Assembly: GCA_963797005.1 (NCBI GenBank)
Contig: CAWCOF010000011.1
Coordinates: forward strand, 248,001 to 312,000
Length of the DNA stretch: 64,000 nucleotides
Reading direction: 5' to 3'
Source: AWTP1-13 sp963797005
GTDB taxonomy: Bacteria > Pseudomonadota > Alphaproteobacteria > Rhizobiales > Hyphomicrobiaceae
The notes beneath the pieces are model-generated. The model worked only from the letters and a program-made list of their open reading frames with translations. It was not told the origin of the DNA and made no database searches. Positions 46,429 through 56,431 of the stretch are shown piece by piece (within the stretch, counting starts at the first letter, position 1; every line of letters starts with the position of its first letter). The translations under genes were made by a program, and so were the position numbers.

Positions 46429-46761
46429 TCAGAAGTGCGACCACTTGCGGTGGTGGTGGCGCCGATGATGGTGCCGGCCATGCCAGTGGTGGCGACGCCC
46501 ACCGCCCAGGTAGAAGCCGATCCCCGGCGCGTAGAAGGAGAAAGACGGCCCGTAGTGTCGGTAGTGGCGGCGGCAATGACGGTGACCGTGGTGCCACCAG
46601 CAATGTCGGCGGTAATAGCGCACCTGCTGCACGCTCGCAGGCGCGTTCGCCTTGAGGTCGGCCGTTGCCGCGCCCACCGGGGCGGCCTGGGCCGACAGAG
46701 TCGCAAAGCCAAGCGCCACGGCACCGGCCGCGCCACTCAGGCAGTACTTAATTGCTCTCAT
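46429..46761 (-). CDS. small secreted His/Arg-rich protein
   Basis: A 110-residue protein. Signal peptide (CLSGAAGAVALGFATLSAQA, cleavage before APVG), then a short linker and a tail of His, Arg, Tyr and Trp (RYYRRHCWWHHGHRHC; HHWHGRHHHRRHHHRKWSHF). Small exported proteins of this kind are common in Hyphomicrobiales; the tail could bind metal, but no function is established. Confidence 0.75.
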   Translation of the reverse strand: MRAIKYCLSGAAGAVALGFATLSAQAAPVGAATADLKANAPASVQQVRYYRRHCWWHHGHRHCRRHYRHYGPSFSFYAPGIGFYLGGGRRHHWHGRHHHRRHHHRKWSHF

Positions 46762-46938
46762 CTCAGAGTTCCTTGTGTTCTCGAGGCGAACCACAACGAA
46801 TTGGCGCCTCGGGTTTCGAAAGCACCCGGGTGAGTACCTGGAGCAAACGTCCACGCGCTGCGGAGGGTTCCGACAGTGGCAGTGGCAACGCACGCGGAGT
46901 GGCGCCGCTCACATATGCGTGGTCGAGGGGAACAAACG

Positions 46939-47868
46939 TCAGCTGCGCGGCGCTTCGGACGGCAAGGGGCGGCGCTTGCCCAGTCGCGCCTCGCGCCGCG
47001 TGATGTAGACGGCGGAGGCGAAGATGATGAAGGCGCCGATCCACGTCCACCGATCGATCGCCTCGCCGAAAGCGAGGTAGGCGATCACCACCGCGAACGG
47101 CAGCCGCGAGAACTCGAACGTCATGGCAAGCGAGGCTTCGGTCGCCGCATAGCCCCGCACCAGCGTGACGTGGCCCAGCACCGCGCACACGCCCATGCCG
47201 ATGAGCGCCGGCAGCGCGTCCAGCGAAGGCCAGGTCCACACGAACAGCGCGGGGATGAGCGACAAGGGCATCAGCATGACGTTGGTGAGGAAGACGATCT
47301 TGTCGGGGTCGTCGGCGGCGGTGAGCTGCTTCACCAGGATCACCGTGAACCCCATCAGCATGGTCGAGAGAAGCGCGCAGGCCTGCCCGGTCCCCAGCGA
47401 GGCGCCCGCGGGCCTCAGGATGATCATGGCGCCCACGAAGCCGACGAACAGCGCCGTCCAGCGGCGGATGCGCACGCGCTCGCCGAGCAGAAAGATCGCG
47501 CCCAGCGTGCCGAACAGGGGCGACAGGAAGCTGATCGCCGTCACCTCGCCGATGGGGATGAGGTAGATCGCGTAGAACCACGACAGAATGGAGACGAGCG
47601 AGATGCAGACACGGAAGCCGTAGAGCCGGATCTGCGTCGATTGAAACAGCGACCATCCGCGCCACGCCAGCAGCGGCAGCAGCAGGACGACCGCGAACAG
47701 GTTGCGCAGGAAGACGACCTCGAACGGGTGCAGGCCGGCGTTCATGGTGGCGCGCGAGAAGGCGGCGAGCCCGGAGAACAGCACCATCGAGGTGATGATC
47801 CAGAGCGCGCTGGCGATGGGGTCGCCCAGGCCCGCGCCCGCCACATGCCGTTGTTTTGGTGCCAGCAT
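46939..47868 (-). CDS. EamA/DMT-family transporter
   Basis: A 309-residue protein with ten membrane segments in two EamA repeats: ALWIITSMVLFSGLAAFSRA, EVVFLRNLFAVVLLLPLLAW, SWFYAIYLIPIGEVTAISFL, LFVGFVGAMIILRPAG, then FLTNVMLMPLSLIPALFVW, LGHVTLVRGYAATEASLAM, WTWIGAFIIFASAVYI. Likely exports or imports a small metabolite. Distinct in sequence from the transporter at 28-29 kb. ATG at 47868 is chosen. Confidence 0.88.
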   Translation of the reverse strand: MLAPKQRHVAGAGLGDPIASALWIITSMVLFSGLAAFSRATMNAGLHPFEVVFLRNLFAVVLLLPLLAWRGWSLFQSTQIRLYGFRVCISLVSILSWFYAIYLIPIGEVTAISFLSPLFGTLGAIFLLGERVRIRRWTALFVGFVGAMIILRPAGASLGTGQACALLSTMLMGFTVILVKQLTAADDPDKIVFLTNVMLMPLSLIPALFVWTWPSLDALPALIGMGVCAVLGHVTLVRGYAATEASLAMTFEFSRLPFAVVIAYLAFGEAIDRWTWIGAFIIFASAVYITRREARLGKRRPLPSEAPRS

Positions 47869-48077
47869 CGGCTGCACTTCCCGCGGGAGTTCGCAAAAAG
47901 CCTGCGCGCGGGCCCCCGCGCCTTTGGGGCGGAGCATTCCTACAATCCCCGGCGACTGGCAAGGCCGCCTCGCCGCATGACCGGCATGCGGATCAGCAGC
48001 CGAGCGAGCGCACGTCAGCCTTGCATTCCGTGTCCGCCCCGTGCGCAATCTGCGAAACGGTGTTGGGGAGGCGACGC

Positions 48078-49513
48078 ATGACGGAACCTTGCGATCTTTC
48101 GGCAACGGCGGCGCGGCGGCTGATCGGCGCCGGCAAGCTCTCGCCCACCGAGCTGCTCGGGAGCTGCCTTCAGCGCATCGAGAGGACCAACGGCGCCGTC
48201 AACGCCATCGTCGCCATGGACGTGGAGTCAGCGCGCCGGCAGGCCAAGGCCGCCGAAGAGACCATGCGCAAGGGCGCAGAGCCCGGCCTGCTCGCGGGGC
48301 TGCCGGTCGGCGTGAAGGACCTGCAGGCGACTGCAGGGCTGCGAACGACCATGGGCTCGCTGCTGTACAAGGACAACGTGCCGGCGGCCGATGAATACAG
48401 CGTCGCCAACGTTCGCAGGGCGGGCGGCGTCATCTTCGCCAAGACCAACACGCCGGAGTTCGGCGCCGGCTCCAATACGACCAACCGGGTGTACGGGCCG
48501 ACCGGCAATCCGTTCGACCCGACGAAAACGTCGGCCGGCTCCTCCGGCGGGTCCGCCGTGGCGCTGGCGCTGGGCATGGTGCCGCTCGCCACCGGCTCCG
48601 ACTACGGCGGCAGCCTGCGCACGCCGGCCTCGTTCTGCGGCGTGGTGGGGTTCCGGCCCTCGCCGGGCACCGTGCCCAGCGTCGAGCGGCCCGCATCTCT
48701 CGTGCCCTTCGGCGTCACCGGGCCCATGGGCCGCACGGTGGAGGACGCGCATTTGCTGCTGCGCGCGCAGTTGGGCCGGGACAAGCGCGACCCCTTCTCC
48801 TCCAGCGACAACGCGCGCATTCCGGCGCGGCTGACCGGCGCCGATCTCGCCCGCCTGCGCGTCGCGGTGTCGCCCGACCTCGGCTGCGCGCCGGTGGACA
48901 AGGCGATCGCCGAGACGTTTCAGGCGCGGGTCAAGGTGTTCGGCCCAGCCTTCCGCGAGGTGGTGGAGCGGGCGCCCGACTTCACCAACGTGCACGACGT
49001 GTTCGAGATCCACCGTGGCGTCCACTTTGTCGCCGCCCATCGCGAGCGCCTCGAGAAGTCGCGCGAGCTGCTCGACCGCAACGTGATCGACAACACCGAG
49101 CGCGGGCTCAAGCTGACCCTTCCGGCGGTGAGCTGGGCGCACGTGGAGCAGACCAAGATCTACCAGCGCTTCCTTGACGTTCTTCGACGAGGTGGACGTG
49201 CTGATCTGCCCGGCGGCATCGGTGTCGCCGTTCCCGCACGAGCAGCTGTTCGTGGAGGAGATCAACGGCGAGAAGATGCCGACCTACATGCGCTGGCTCG
49301 CCATCACCTACGCGCCGACCATGGCGCTGGCCTGCGCCGCGGTTCTGCCCTGCGGCGTCGACCGGCACGGGCTGCCCTTCGGCATCCAGGTGATCGGCCG
49401 CAACGGCGCCGACGCCTTCGTGCTGGAGGTGGCGCACGCGCTGGAGGCAGGTGTTGGCGGGGGACAAGGAGACGGCACGGCCCGTGCCGGATCTGGCCAA
49501 GTTATCAGCGTGA
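48078..49513 (+). CDS. amidase signature family enzyme (two frameshifts)
   Basis: About 477 residues. Ser-cis-Ser-Lys triad: Lys in GLPVGVKDLQATAG, SSGGSAVALALGM with TSAGSSGGSA, and the strand GSDYGGSLRTPASFCGVVGF. C-terminal half has YMRWLAITYAPTMALACAA and GLPFGIQVIGRNGAD. One extra T near 49175 (expected RFLTFFDEVDVLICPA) and one extra G near 49453 (expected LEAVLAGDKETARPV) break the frame; the true stop is at 49511-49513. It overlaps the rimO 3' end by nine bases. Substrate unknown. Confidence 0.88.
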
Positions 49514-50935
49514 CGGGCGAGACCCACCTGCGGCACGGCCCGCCGCGTGGCGCATCGTTTCGCCCCCGACCAATTCGGCCCACAGGTCGTACGCGTCGGC
49601 GCGGGTGACCTTGGCGCGGACGATGTCGCCGGGCTTGAGGCCTGTCGCGCCTTCGAGGATAACCGTGCCGTCGATCTCGGGGGCGTCCCACTGCGAGCGG
49701 CCGACGGCGCCCTCCTCGTCGACGTCGTCGACGATCACGTCGATCGTGCGGCCGACCTTGGCCGCCATCAGCTCGCGACTCACGGCCTGCTGCGCCGCCA
49801 TGAAGCGGTGCCAGCGCTCCTCCTTCACCTCCTCGGGGACAGCCGCGGCGATGTCGTTGGCGGCGGCACCGTCCACCGCCTCGTACTTGAAGCAGCCGAC
49901 GCGGGCGAGCTTGGCCTCCTTCAGCCAGTCGAGGAGAAACGCGAAGTCGGCCTCCGTCTCCCCCGGAAAGCCGACAATGAAAGTCGAGCGGATGGCGAGA
50001 TCGGGGCACACCGCGCGCCAGCGGCCGATGCGCGCAAGCGTCTTTTCCTGGTGCGCGGGCCGGCGCATGGCCTTGAGGACTGCCGGCGCGGCGTGCTGGA
50101 AGGGGATGTCGAGATAGGGCAGCACGCGGCCGTCGGCCATCAGCGGCAGCACCTCGTCGACGTGCGGGTAGGGATAGACGTAGTGCAGCCGCACCCAGGC
50201 GCCGAGCGAGCCCAGCGCCTCGGTCAGCTCGAAGAAGCGCGCCTTCATCGGCTTGCCCCGCCAGGTGCTCTCGGCATAGCGGATGTCGAGGCCGTAGGCG
50301 GAGGTGTCCTGGCTGATGACCAGCAGCTCCTTGACGCCGGCCTTCACCAGGCGCTCCGCCTCCGTCATCACGTGCGCGGCGGGGCGGCTGGCGAGCTTCC
50401 CCCTGAGCTGCGGGATGATGCAGAACGAGCACCGGTTGTTGCAGCCTTCCGAGATCTTCAAATAGGCGTAGTGGCGGGGCGTCAGCCGCAGCCCCTCCGG
50501 CGGGACGAGATCGACGTAGGGATCGTGCAGCGGCGGCACCGCCTCGTGCACGGCGGCCATCACCTCTTCGTACTGGTGCGGCCCCGTAACCGCCAGCACG
50601 CCCGGATGGGCGGCGACGATGCGCTCCTTCTCGACGCCGAAGCAGCCGGTGACGACCACGCGGCCGTTCCGTTGCATGGCCTCGCCGATGGCCTCGAGGC
50701 TCTCCTGCTTGGCCGAGTTGAGGAAACCACACGTGTTTACCACCACCACATCGGCGCCAGCATAGTCGGGCGCGATGTCGTAACCTTCCGCACGCAGCCT
50801 GGTGATGATGCGCTCGGAATCGACCAGCGCCTTGGGACAGCCCAGCGACACGAAGCCGACGCGGGGCGGCGTGGGGCGCGCGGGCCGGGTGCGCCGGGCT
50901 GGCTTGGGTGCGGACTTGACCTTGGATTTCGGCAT
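49505..50935 (-). CDS. rimO: ribosomal protein S12 methylthiotransferase
   Basis: A 476-residue radical-SAM methylthiotransferase acting on Asp in ribosomal protein S12. N-terminal UPF0004 domain: FVSLGCPKALVDSERIITRL, VVVNTCGFLNSAKQESLEAI, VVTGCFG (three cluster cysteines). Radical-SAM motif ISEGCNNRCSFCIIPQLRG. C-terminal TRAM-like domain with AVGRSQWDAPEIDGTVIL and DIVRAKVTRADAYDLWAELV. Intact and complete. Confidence 0.95.
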   Translation of the reverse strand: MPKSKVKSAPKPARRTRPARPTPPRVGFVSLGCPKALVDSERIITRLRAEGYDIAPDYAGADVVVVNTCGFLNSAKQESLEAIGEAMQRNGRVVVTGCFGVEKERIVAAHPGVLAVTGPHQYEEVMAAVHEAVPPLHDPYVDLVPPEGLRLTPRHYAYLKISEGCNNRCSFCIIPQLRGKLASRPAAHVMTEAERLVKAGVKELLVISQDTSAYGLDIRYAESTWRGKPMKARFFELTEALGSLGAWVRLHYVYPYPHVDEVLPLMADGRVLPYLDIPFQHAAPAVLKAMRRPAHQEKTLARIGRWRAVCPDLAIRSTFIVGFPGETEADFAFLLDWLKEAKLARVGCFKYEAVDGAAANDIAAAVPEEVKEERWHRFMAAQQAVSRELMAAKVGRTIDVIVDDVDEEGAVGRSQWDAPEIDGTVILEGATGLKPGDIVRAKVTRADAYDLWAELVGGETMRHAAGRAAGGSRPSR

Positions 50936-50977
50936 GCGCGCGCTTGTAGCCGCCGCCAATGTGGGGAGCAATGGCCG

Positions 50978-51706
50978 ATGGAGATGAGGCATTACGGGCT
51001 CTCGCTGTTCGCGCTGGGGGCCAAGGCGATCATCGACCTGGTGCGGGGCTCGGCCGGCATGCCCGATGAGCCGTGGGACATGCGCAGGCCCCTGCAGCCC
51101 TATCGGCCCAGGCGCAGGCTTTTCGGGGCAAAGCCCAAGCGCATCCCGTTCGCCGACTTCATCGAGATCGCGGTCGGCTCGCACGGCTGGCGGATCAGCG
51201 ACACCAGCTGCGACATCCTCGATCTCGGCAACGGCCTGAGGCAGGCGGCGGTCGACGGCGAGGTGACCCTCTACGGCCGCAGCGGCTGCCGGCACATGCC
51301 GCCGCAGTATTGGGACAACTATCCCCTGCAGCCGGTTCCGCCCGAGCACCTGTGCAGCCATTGGATCGACATCGCCTCGGCGCTGCACGATGAGAACTTC
51401 GAGACGAAGAAGATGTACGGCCTAGGCCCCGGCGATCACGGCGCGGCCGGATACGTCGACCTGTGGATCGACCGCAAGCAGGGCCTCGGCTGGCTCAAAG
51501 GTCAGGGCCGGGAGTGGAAGGGGCGAACGGACGCGCGGCAGGGCGGGCCGGAGTCCATGCGCCAGGCGATATGGGAGCACCTCGACTCCGCCGCACCGTC
51601 GCGCTCCGAGGAGATCGCGGAGCCCCCCGCGCTCGAAGACATGGCCGAGCTTCCCGCGCTGGAGGACATGAGCGAGCCGCTGCGCCTCAAAATCCTCGAG
51701 CGCTGA
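50978..51706 (+). CDS. hypothetical protein, function unknown
   Basis: A 242-residue soluble protein without a recognised family. It has a basic stretch (PYRPRRRLFGAKPKRIPF), a Trp/His/Cys-containing middle (GRSGCRHMPPQYWDNYP, PEHLCSHWIDIASAL) and an acidic tail with a repeated PALEDM unit. The ATG at 50984 is an alternative start. It diverges from rimO, with 42 bases between. Confidence 0.6.
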   Translation: MEMRHYGLSLFALGAKAIIDLVRGSAGMPDEPWDMRRPLQPYRPRRRLFGAKPKRIPFADFIEIAVGSHGWRISDTSCDILDLGNGLRQAAVDGEVTLYGRSGCRHMPPQYWDNYPLQPVPPEHLCSHWIDIASALHDENFETKKMYGLGPGDHGAAGYVDLWIDRKQGLGWLKGQGREWKGRTDARQGGPESMRQAIWEHLDSAAPSRSEEIAEPPALEDMAELPALEDMSEPLRLKILER

Positions 51707-51974
51707 CACGGGCACGGCTCCGGCCGCCGGCAGAGTGCGGCGGAACTTTGTTCCCCGCGCTCAATCGCGGCAAAGTGTATTGCGCGCCGACCTGTTTTGC
51801 CCCATATAGCCGCCGCCGGTGCGCCCCATGGTGGGAGCGCGCCTCAAGATTTGCGGCTATGCGCGGTTGCCCCAGCGGGCGGTTTGCCTTCCCAACATCT
51901 GAGATGCCGGGCCGAGCGTGCGGCCCATTTCGACCGGCTTTTTTCACGCTTCATCGGGAAAGGAACTCCTGAAC

Positions 51975-52187
51975 ATGCGCGTCACTGGCACCGTGAAATT
52001 CTTCAACGCGGCCAAGGGCTACGGCTTCATCCAGCCCGACAACGGCGGCAAGGACGTGTTCGTCCACGCCACCGCGCTGGAGCAGGCCGGCCTCCGCTCG
52101 CTCAACGAGGGTGACAAGGTCACCTTCGTGCTGGAGGACGACAAGCGCGGCCGCGGCAAGCAGGCTGGGCAGATCCAGATGGCCTGA
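51975..52187 (+). CDS. cspA: cold-shock domain protein
   Basis: A 70-residue OB-fold nucleic-acid chaperone. RNP1 is KGYGFIQP and RNP2 DVFVHATAL; GTVKFFNAAKGYGFI is the canonical start. A GGAAC-type ribosome site precedes ATG 51975, and the 268-base leader upstream is long and gene-free, as in many csp genes whose mRNA leader controls expression. It is followed by a clear terminator. Confidence 0.95.
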   Translation: MRVTGTVKFFNAAKGYGFIQPDNGGKDVFVHATALEQAGLRSLNEGDKVTFVLEDDKRGRGKQAGQIQMA

Positions 52188-52213
52188 GCGGCCACTGCCT
52201 GAGCCAAGCTTTT

Positions 52214-52256
52214 GAAGGCGCTCCTTGCGGAAACCGCGAGGGGCGCCTTCTCTTTT
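52214..52256 (+). terminator. intrinsic terminator of cspA
   Basis: A stem made of GAAGGCGC..CCT..GCG and CGC..AGG..GCGCCTTC (two mismatched positions) ends in TCTTTT, 27 bases after the cspA stop. Confidence 0.85.
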
Positions 52257-52283
52257 CCGGGCAGCTGGGTGAACGCGGAGCGC

Positions 52284-52392
52284 GTAGGGTGGGTCAAGCG
52301 AAGCGCCGACCCACCGCCTCTTTGTCGCGTCCTCTTTGTTGCGTTCAGCTCTTGCGTTGCGTCGTCGCTGATGCTCGACGCAACCTACGCGC
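52284..52392. repeat. GGTGGGTCAAGCGAAGCG-type palindrome, family F, copy 1
   Basis: GTAGGGTGGGTCAAGCGAAG at the left and GCTCGACGCAACCTAC at the right form an imperfect inverted repeat; inner copies (CGACCCACCGCCTC and GTTGCGTCGTCGCTGATG) mirror each other. A cleaner copy is at 57165-57254. It lies between cspA and the convergent transaldolase-family gene. Confidence 0.65.
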
Positions 52393-52414
52393 TTCGCGCT
52401 TTGCCGGCGGTGCG

Positions 52415-53071
52415 TCAGGCGATGCGCTGGCCGGTCTTTTTCCAGTCGGCGAGGAAGAGCTCTAGTCCTTTATCAGTCAGAGGATGGTGGATGAGCGCGC
52501 GCAGGATGGCCGGCGGGACGGTCGCCACGTCGGCGCCGATCATGGCCGCCTGCTTGACGTGGGTGACGTTGCGGATCGAGGCGGCGAGGATCTGCGTCCT
52601 GAGGTCGGCATAGTTGTCGTAGACGGTGCGGATCTCGCGCACCAACTCCATGCCGTCCTGGCCGGCGTCGTCGAGGCGGCCGACGAAGGGCGAGACGAAG
52701 GTGGCGCCGGCCTTGGCCGCGAGCAGCGCCTGGTTGGCCGAGAAGCACAAGGTGACGTTGACCATGGTGCCGTCGTCGGTGAGGCGGCGGCAGGCCTTGA
52801 GGCCGTCGAAGGTGAGCGGCACCTTGACCGTGACGTTCTTGGCGATCTTCGCCAGCGCCCGGCCTTCCTTCAGCATGCCCTCGGTATCGACGGCCGCCAC
52901 CTCGGCGCTGACGGGGCCGGGCACGATCGCGCAGATCTCGGCGATGATCTCGCGGAAGTCGCGCTTGGCCTTGGCCACCAGCGACGGATTGGTGGTGACG
53001 CCATCGAGAAGCCCGGTTGCAGCCAGCTCCTTGATCTCGGCGACGTCCGCCGTATCGACGAAGAATTTCAT
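52415..53071 (-). CDS. transaldolase-family aldolase (fructose-6-phosphate aldolase / small transaldolase)
   Basis: A 218-residue TIM-barrel of the short TAL/FSA family. MKFFVDTADVAEIKELAATG, LLDGVTTNPSLVAK, the Schiff-base Lys in NVTVKVPLTFDGLKA, and TLCFSANQALLAAKAGATFV followed by SPFVGRLDDAG are diagnostic. Transaldolase and fructose-6-phosphate aldolase activities cannot be told apart here. Convergent with cspA. Confidence 0.92.
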   Translation of the reverse strand: MKFFVDTADVAEIKELAATGLLDGVTTNPSLVAKAKRDFREIIAEICAIVPGPVSAEVAAVDTEGMLKEGRALAKIAKNVTVKVPLTFDGLKACRRLTDDGTMVNVTLCFSANQALLAAKAGATFVSPFVGRLDDAGQDGMELVREIRTVYDNYADLRTQILAASIRNVTHVKQAAMIGADVATVPPAILRALIHHPLTDKGLELFLADWKKTGQRIA

Positions 53072-53428
53072 GGGCCTTCTCTCCCCCTCGCCTCCCGGGA
53101 CACTCGCCTATCCGCGCCGGCGCGACAAGGGCGCCGCGGGCATCAGGCGCAGCCCCCCCGCTTGCGTCCCCGGCCGAGCCCTCGGATCGTCATATCCGGG
53201 GGCGGAGAGCCGGGGCCTTGCCCGTCGCCGTGGTGCGTCGACCGGCTCGTCTATTTCGAAGTCCATATGGATCGATTGTTGGCATGAACTATCAGCGGGC
53301 AAGGTCCCGGATAGCCTCGCCCCGGCGTCGGTAGCCGGAGCTCGGCTTCCGGGAACGCAGGCTTGCGCATCCGAACGGGGCGACCCGCTGGTCCATCGGC
53401 ACGTGCAGCCGCCTCCTGCGCCCGGGCC
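53072..53428. other. gap without a recognisable gene
   Basis: About 350 bases between the 5' end of the transaldolase-family gene and the 3' end of prpE. It would hold the aldolase promoter. No conserved protein, RNA or repeat was recognised. Confidence 0.4.
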
Positions 53429-55359
53429 TCAGGCCGCAGTCTCCTTGGTGCCCTTGACCATGCCGTGCTCGGTCATGACGCCGGTGATCTCGTCGAGGAT
53501 GGCGGGGTCGTCGATGGTGGCGGGCATCTTCCAGCTCTCGCCGTCGGCGATCTGGCGCATGGTGCCGCGCAGGATCTTGCCCGAGCGCGTCTTGGGCAGG
53601 CGCTTCACCGTCATCACCCGCTTGAAGGCGGCGACGGGGCCGATCTCCTCGCGCACCAGCTTGACGACCTCGCTCTCGATCTCGGCCGGCGAGCGGTTGA
53701 CGCCGGCGTTGAGCACGATGAAGCCGGCCGGGATCTGGCCCTTCATGTCGTCGGCCACGCCGACCACGGCGCACTCGGCCACGTCCTTGTGCCTGGCGAC
53801 CACCTCCTCCATCTGGCCGGTGGAGAGGCGGTGGCCGGCGACGTTGATGACGTCGTCGGTGCGCGCCATGACGTAGACGTAGCCGTCGGCATCGACGTAG
53901 CCGGCGTCCGAGGTCGTGTAGTAGCCCGGAAAATCGGACAGGTAGCTCGCACGAAAGCGCTCGTCGTTGTTCCACAAGGTCGGCAGGCAGGACGGCGGCA
54001 GCGGCAGCTTGATGGCGAGCGTGCCGGTCTCCCCGGCCTTCACCGGCTTGGCCGTGGCATCGAGCGCCTGCAGGTCGTAGCCCGGCATCGGCACCGTCGG
54101 CGAGCCGTACTTCACGGGCAGTGCGCCCAAGCCCCACCGGGTTGCCGCAGATGGGCCAGCCGGTCTCGGTCTGCCACCAGTGGTCGTAGACCGGCACGCC
54201 GAGGTGCGCCTCGGCCCACTTGATGGTCTCCGGGTCGGCGCGCTCGCCGGCCAGGAACAGCGTGCGGAAGGCGCGCAGGTCGTAGCGCTTGATGTGCTCG
54301 CCCTTGGGGTCCTCCTTCTTGATGGCGCGGAAGGCGGTGGGCGCGGTGAACATCGCCGACACGCCATGCTCGGCGATCACGCGCCAGAAGGCGCCGGCAT
54401 CGGGCGTGCCGACGGGCTTGCCCTCGTACATCACGGACGTGCAGCCGTGCAGCAGCGGCGCGTAGCAGATGTAGGAGTGGCCGACCACCCAGCCGACGTC
54501 GGAGGCCGCCCAGTAGGTCTCGCCCGGGTCCACGCCGTAGTGGTTCTTCATGGTCCACTTGAGCGCGACCATGTGGCCGCCGTTGTCGCGCACCACGCCC
54601 TTGGGCTGGCCGGTGGTGCCGGAGGTGTAGAGGATGTAGAGCGGATCGGTGGCCTTGACGGCGACGCAGCCGGCCTTGCGACCGCGCTGCTTGGCGTCGG
54701 CGATCGAGGCTCGCCCAGTCATGGTCGCGCCCCGCGATCATGGTGGCCTCGGCCATCGGCCGCTGCAGCATCAAGACGGATTGCGGCTTGTGCCTGCTCA
54801 GCTCGATGGCGCTGTCGAGCAGCGGCTTGTAGGCGACGATGCGGCCCGGCTCGATGCCGCAGGACGCCGACAGGATGGCGACCGGCTTGGAATCGTCGAT
54901 GCGCGTCGCCAGCTCCGGCGCGGCGAAGCCGCCGAACACCACGGAGTGGATCGCGCCGATGCGCGCGCAGGCCAGCATGGCGATGATCGCCTCCGCCACC
55001 ATCGGCATGTAGATGATGACGCGGTCGCCCTGCTTGACGCCGAGGTCCTGCAGCACGCCGCCCAGCGTCGCCACCTCGTCGCGCAGCTCCGCGTAGGTGA
55101 AGGTGCGCGTGGTGTTGGTGACGGGGCTGTCCCAGATCAGGGCCTTCTGCCGGGCGCGGCCGCGCTCGACGTGGCGGTCGAGGCAGTTCCAGGCCGTGTT
55201 GCATTCCGCGCCGGCAAACCAGAGCCCATACTGGCCGGCATACGGGTCGAACACCTTGTCCCAGGGCTTGTACCAGTCGATCTCGCGCGCGGCTTCGGCC
55301 CAGAAGGCTTCCGGGTCTGCCTTCCAGGCGGCATAGACCTCATGATAGCGGCTCGACAC
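53429..55359 (-). CDS. prpE: propionyl-CoA synthetase (two frameshifts)
   Basis: About 643 residues, acyl-CoA synthetase activating propionate. FWAEAAREIDWYKPWDKVF and RPMAEATMIAGRDHDW start the protein; ATP-binding motif DPLYILYTSGTTGQPKGVVR, NGGHMVALKWTMKNHYGVDP, WAASDVGWVVGHSYICYAPL, HWWQTETGWPICGNP, and the adenylate Lys motif KRLPKTRSGKILRGTM. The block between GTTG and WQTE follows the PrpE rather than Acs pattern. One extra base near 54712 and one extra G near 54126 break the frame; reading across gives WASIADAKQRG-like text and NPVGLGALPVKYGSP. The start is GTG 55359. Confidence 0.9.
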
Positions 55360-55864
55360 GGGCGTCCTCCTGATTGCGGGGCCAAGACCCCGGTACGTGC
55401 TCGTTTGCCGTGAATACTGCCGACCGCGGGCGCGAATGCAAGGCTGCTCTCGGCGCCGGGGTCATCCGGCGGCGGGGCGCCAGCGCCCGCCGGACGATCA
55501 GATGCGCGGGGGCGACGGGCTTCAGGTAGATATAGACCCAGGCCGTGATGTCTGCGCCCGAGGCGAGCCGGGCGATGCGTTCCACGCGGGCATAATCGTT
55601 CCGGTCGTGGTCGCCCGGCACGATGCCCTCGTAGGCGTCGAGCCATGCGAGCGAGGCCGCCGGCGCGTTGAGCGCATAGACCTCGCCGTGGACGCGTACG
55701 CTTTCGCCGGGCGCCTCGATCAGCCCGGGATACCTGCCAAGGGAAAAGAGCTTGCCCTCGATTGTCGCGTCTCCGACGAGACGCGCCTCGCGCCGCAGCC
55801 GCTCGCCCTTGGGATGGCGGTCGGCCGAGAGGAGGGTGCCGTAGACGAAGAGGTTGGGGTTCAT
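55340..55864 (-). CDS. gamma-glutamylcyclotransferase-like (GGCT/AIG2) protein
   Basis: GGCT fold within the first 125 residues: FVYGTLLSADRHPKGERLRR, GDATIEGKLFSLGRYPGLIE, VHGEVYALN and LDAYEGIVPGDHDRNDY (catalytic Glu in AYEG). The last 45 residues are Arg-rich and overlap the prpE start by 20 bases, so the true end may be earlier than 55340. Probably acts on gamma-glutamyl amines or peptides. Confidence 0.82.
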   Translation of the reverse strand: MNPNLFVYGTLLSADRHPKGERLRREARLVGDATIEGKLFSLGRYPGLIEAPGESVRVHGEVYALNAPAASLAWLDAYEGIVPGDHDRNDYARVERIARLASGADITAWVYIYLKPVAPAHLIVRRALAPRRRMTPAPRAALHSRPRSAVFTANEHVPGSWPRNQEDARVEPLS

Positions 55865-55884
55865 TGCGAGCAACGTCTCGGAAT

Positions 55885-55985
55885 TGTCATCCCGGAATTT
55901 CGCGTGAGCGAAATATCCGGGACCCAGGGGCATCGTCTATCATCCTGGGTCCCGGATATTTGCTATCGCAAATTCCGGGATGACA
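55885..55985. repeat. palindrome starting GTCATCCCGG, family E, copy 2
   Basis: Near-perfect inverted repeat with ends TTGTCATCCCGGAATTT and AAATTCCGGGATGACAA and inner arms ATATCCGGGACCCAGG and CCTGGGTCCCGGATAT. It lies between the GGCT and DUF3574 genes and can form a long hairpin. Confidence 0.88.
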
Positions 55986-55987
55986 AC

Positions 55988-56431
55988 TTAGAACGAGACG
56001 CAGGAGACGCCGTCGACGCGCAGGACGCTCTCCTGGTCGAAGCGGGCCTTGTAGGCATCGCGGATGGCCTCGATCTTCGCCTCGCTTTCGGCGGCCGGGC
56101 GGTGCCAGATCAGCAGCATCACCGATTTCTCCTTGGCGATCGTGCCGGCGCTGTTGCGCCACTGGCCATACGCGTCGAGCACGGTAAGCCCGTCGGGGAA
56201 GCGCGGGGTTACCTCGGAATCGAGGAACGCGCGCCATTCGGCATCGCCGATCTCGGTGCCGTCCTTCCGGCTGCGGCCGAAGAGAAGCTCGAGACGCGCG
56301 TAGGGCGCCGCCGATCCTGTGCAGGACACGAATGCCGGCCGCGGCGCGACAGCGAGAAAGGAGACGAGAGCAACAGCGCCAAAGGCTGCAAGGGCCATCG
56401 CAACAATCGGCAATCTCAACGTCTCGTTCAT
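55988..56431 (-). CDS. DUF3574 domain exported protein
   Basis: A 147-residue protein. Residues 8-28 form a signal peptide or anchor (PIVAMALAAFGAVALVSFLA). The domain shows ARLELLFGRSRKDGTEIGDA, FLDSEVTPRFPDGLTVLDAY and GQWRNSAGTIAKEKSVMLLI, the DUF3574 pattern. Function unknown. Divergent from the GST gene. Confidence 0.85.
   Translation of the reverse strand: MNETLRLPIVAMALAAFGAVALVSFLAVAPRPAFVSCTGSAAPYARLELLFGRSRKDGTEIGDAEWRAFLDSEVTPRFPDGLTVLDAYGQWRNSAGTIAKEKSVMLLIWHRPAAESEAKIEAIRDAYKARFDQESVLRVDGVSCVSF

Noticed and set aside
53108..53302. Small minus-strand frame in the gap before prpE
   Set aside because: Arg/Pro-rich composition typical of chance frames in GC-rich DNA, with no ribosome site.
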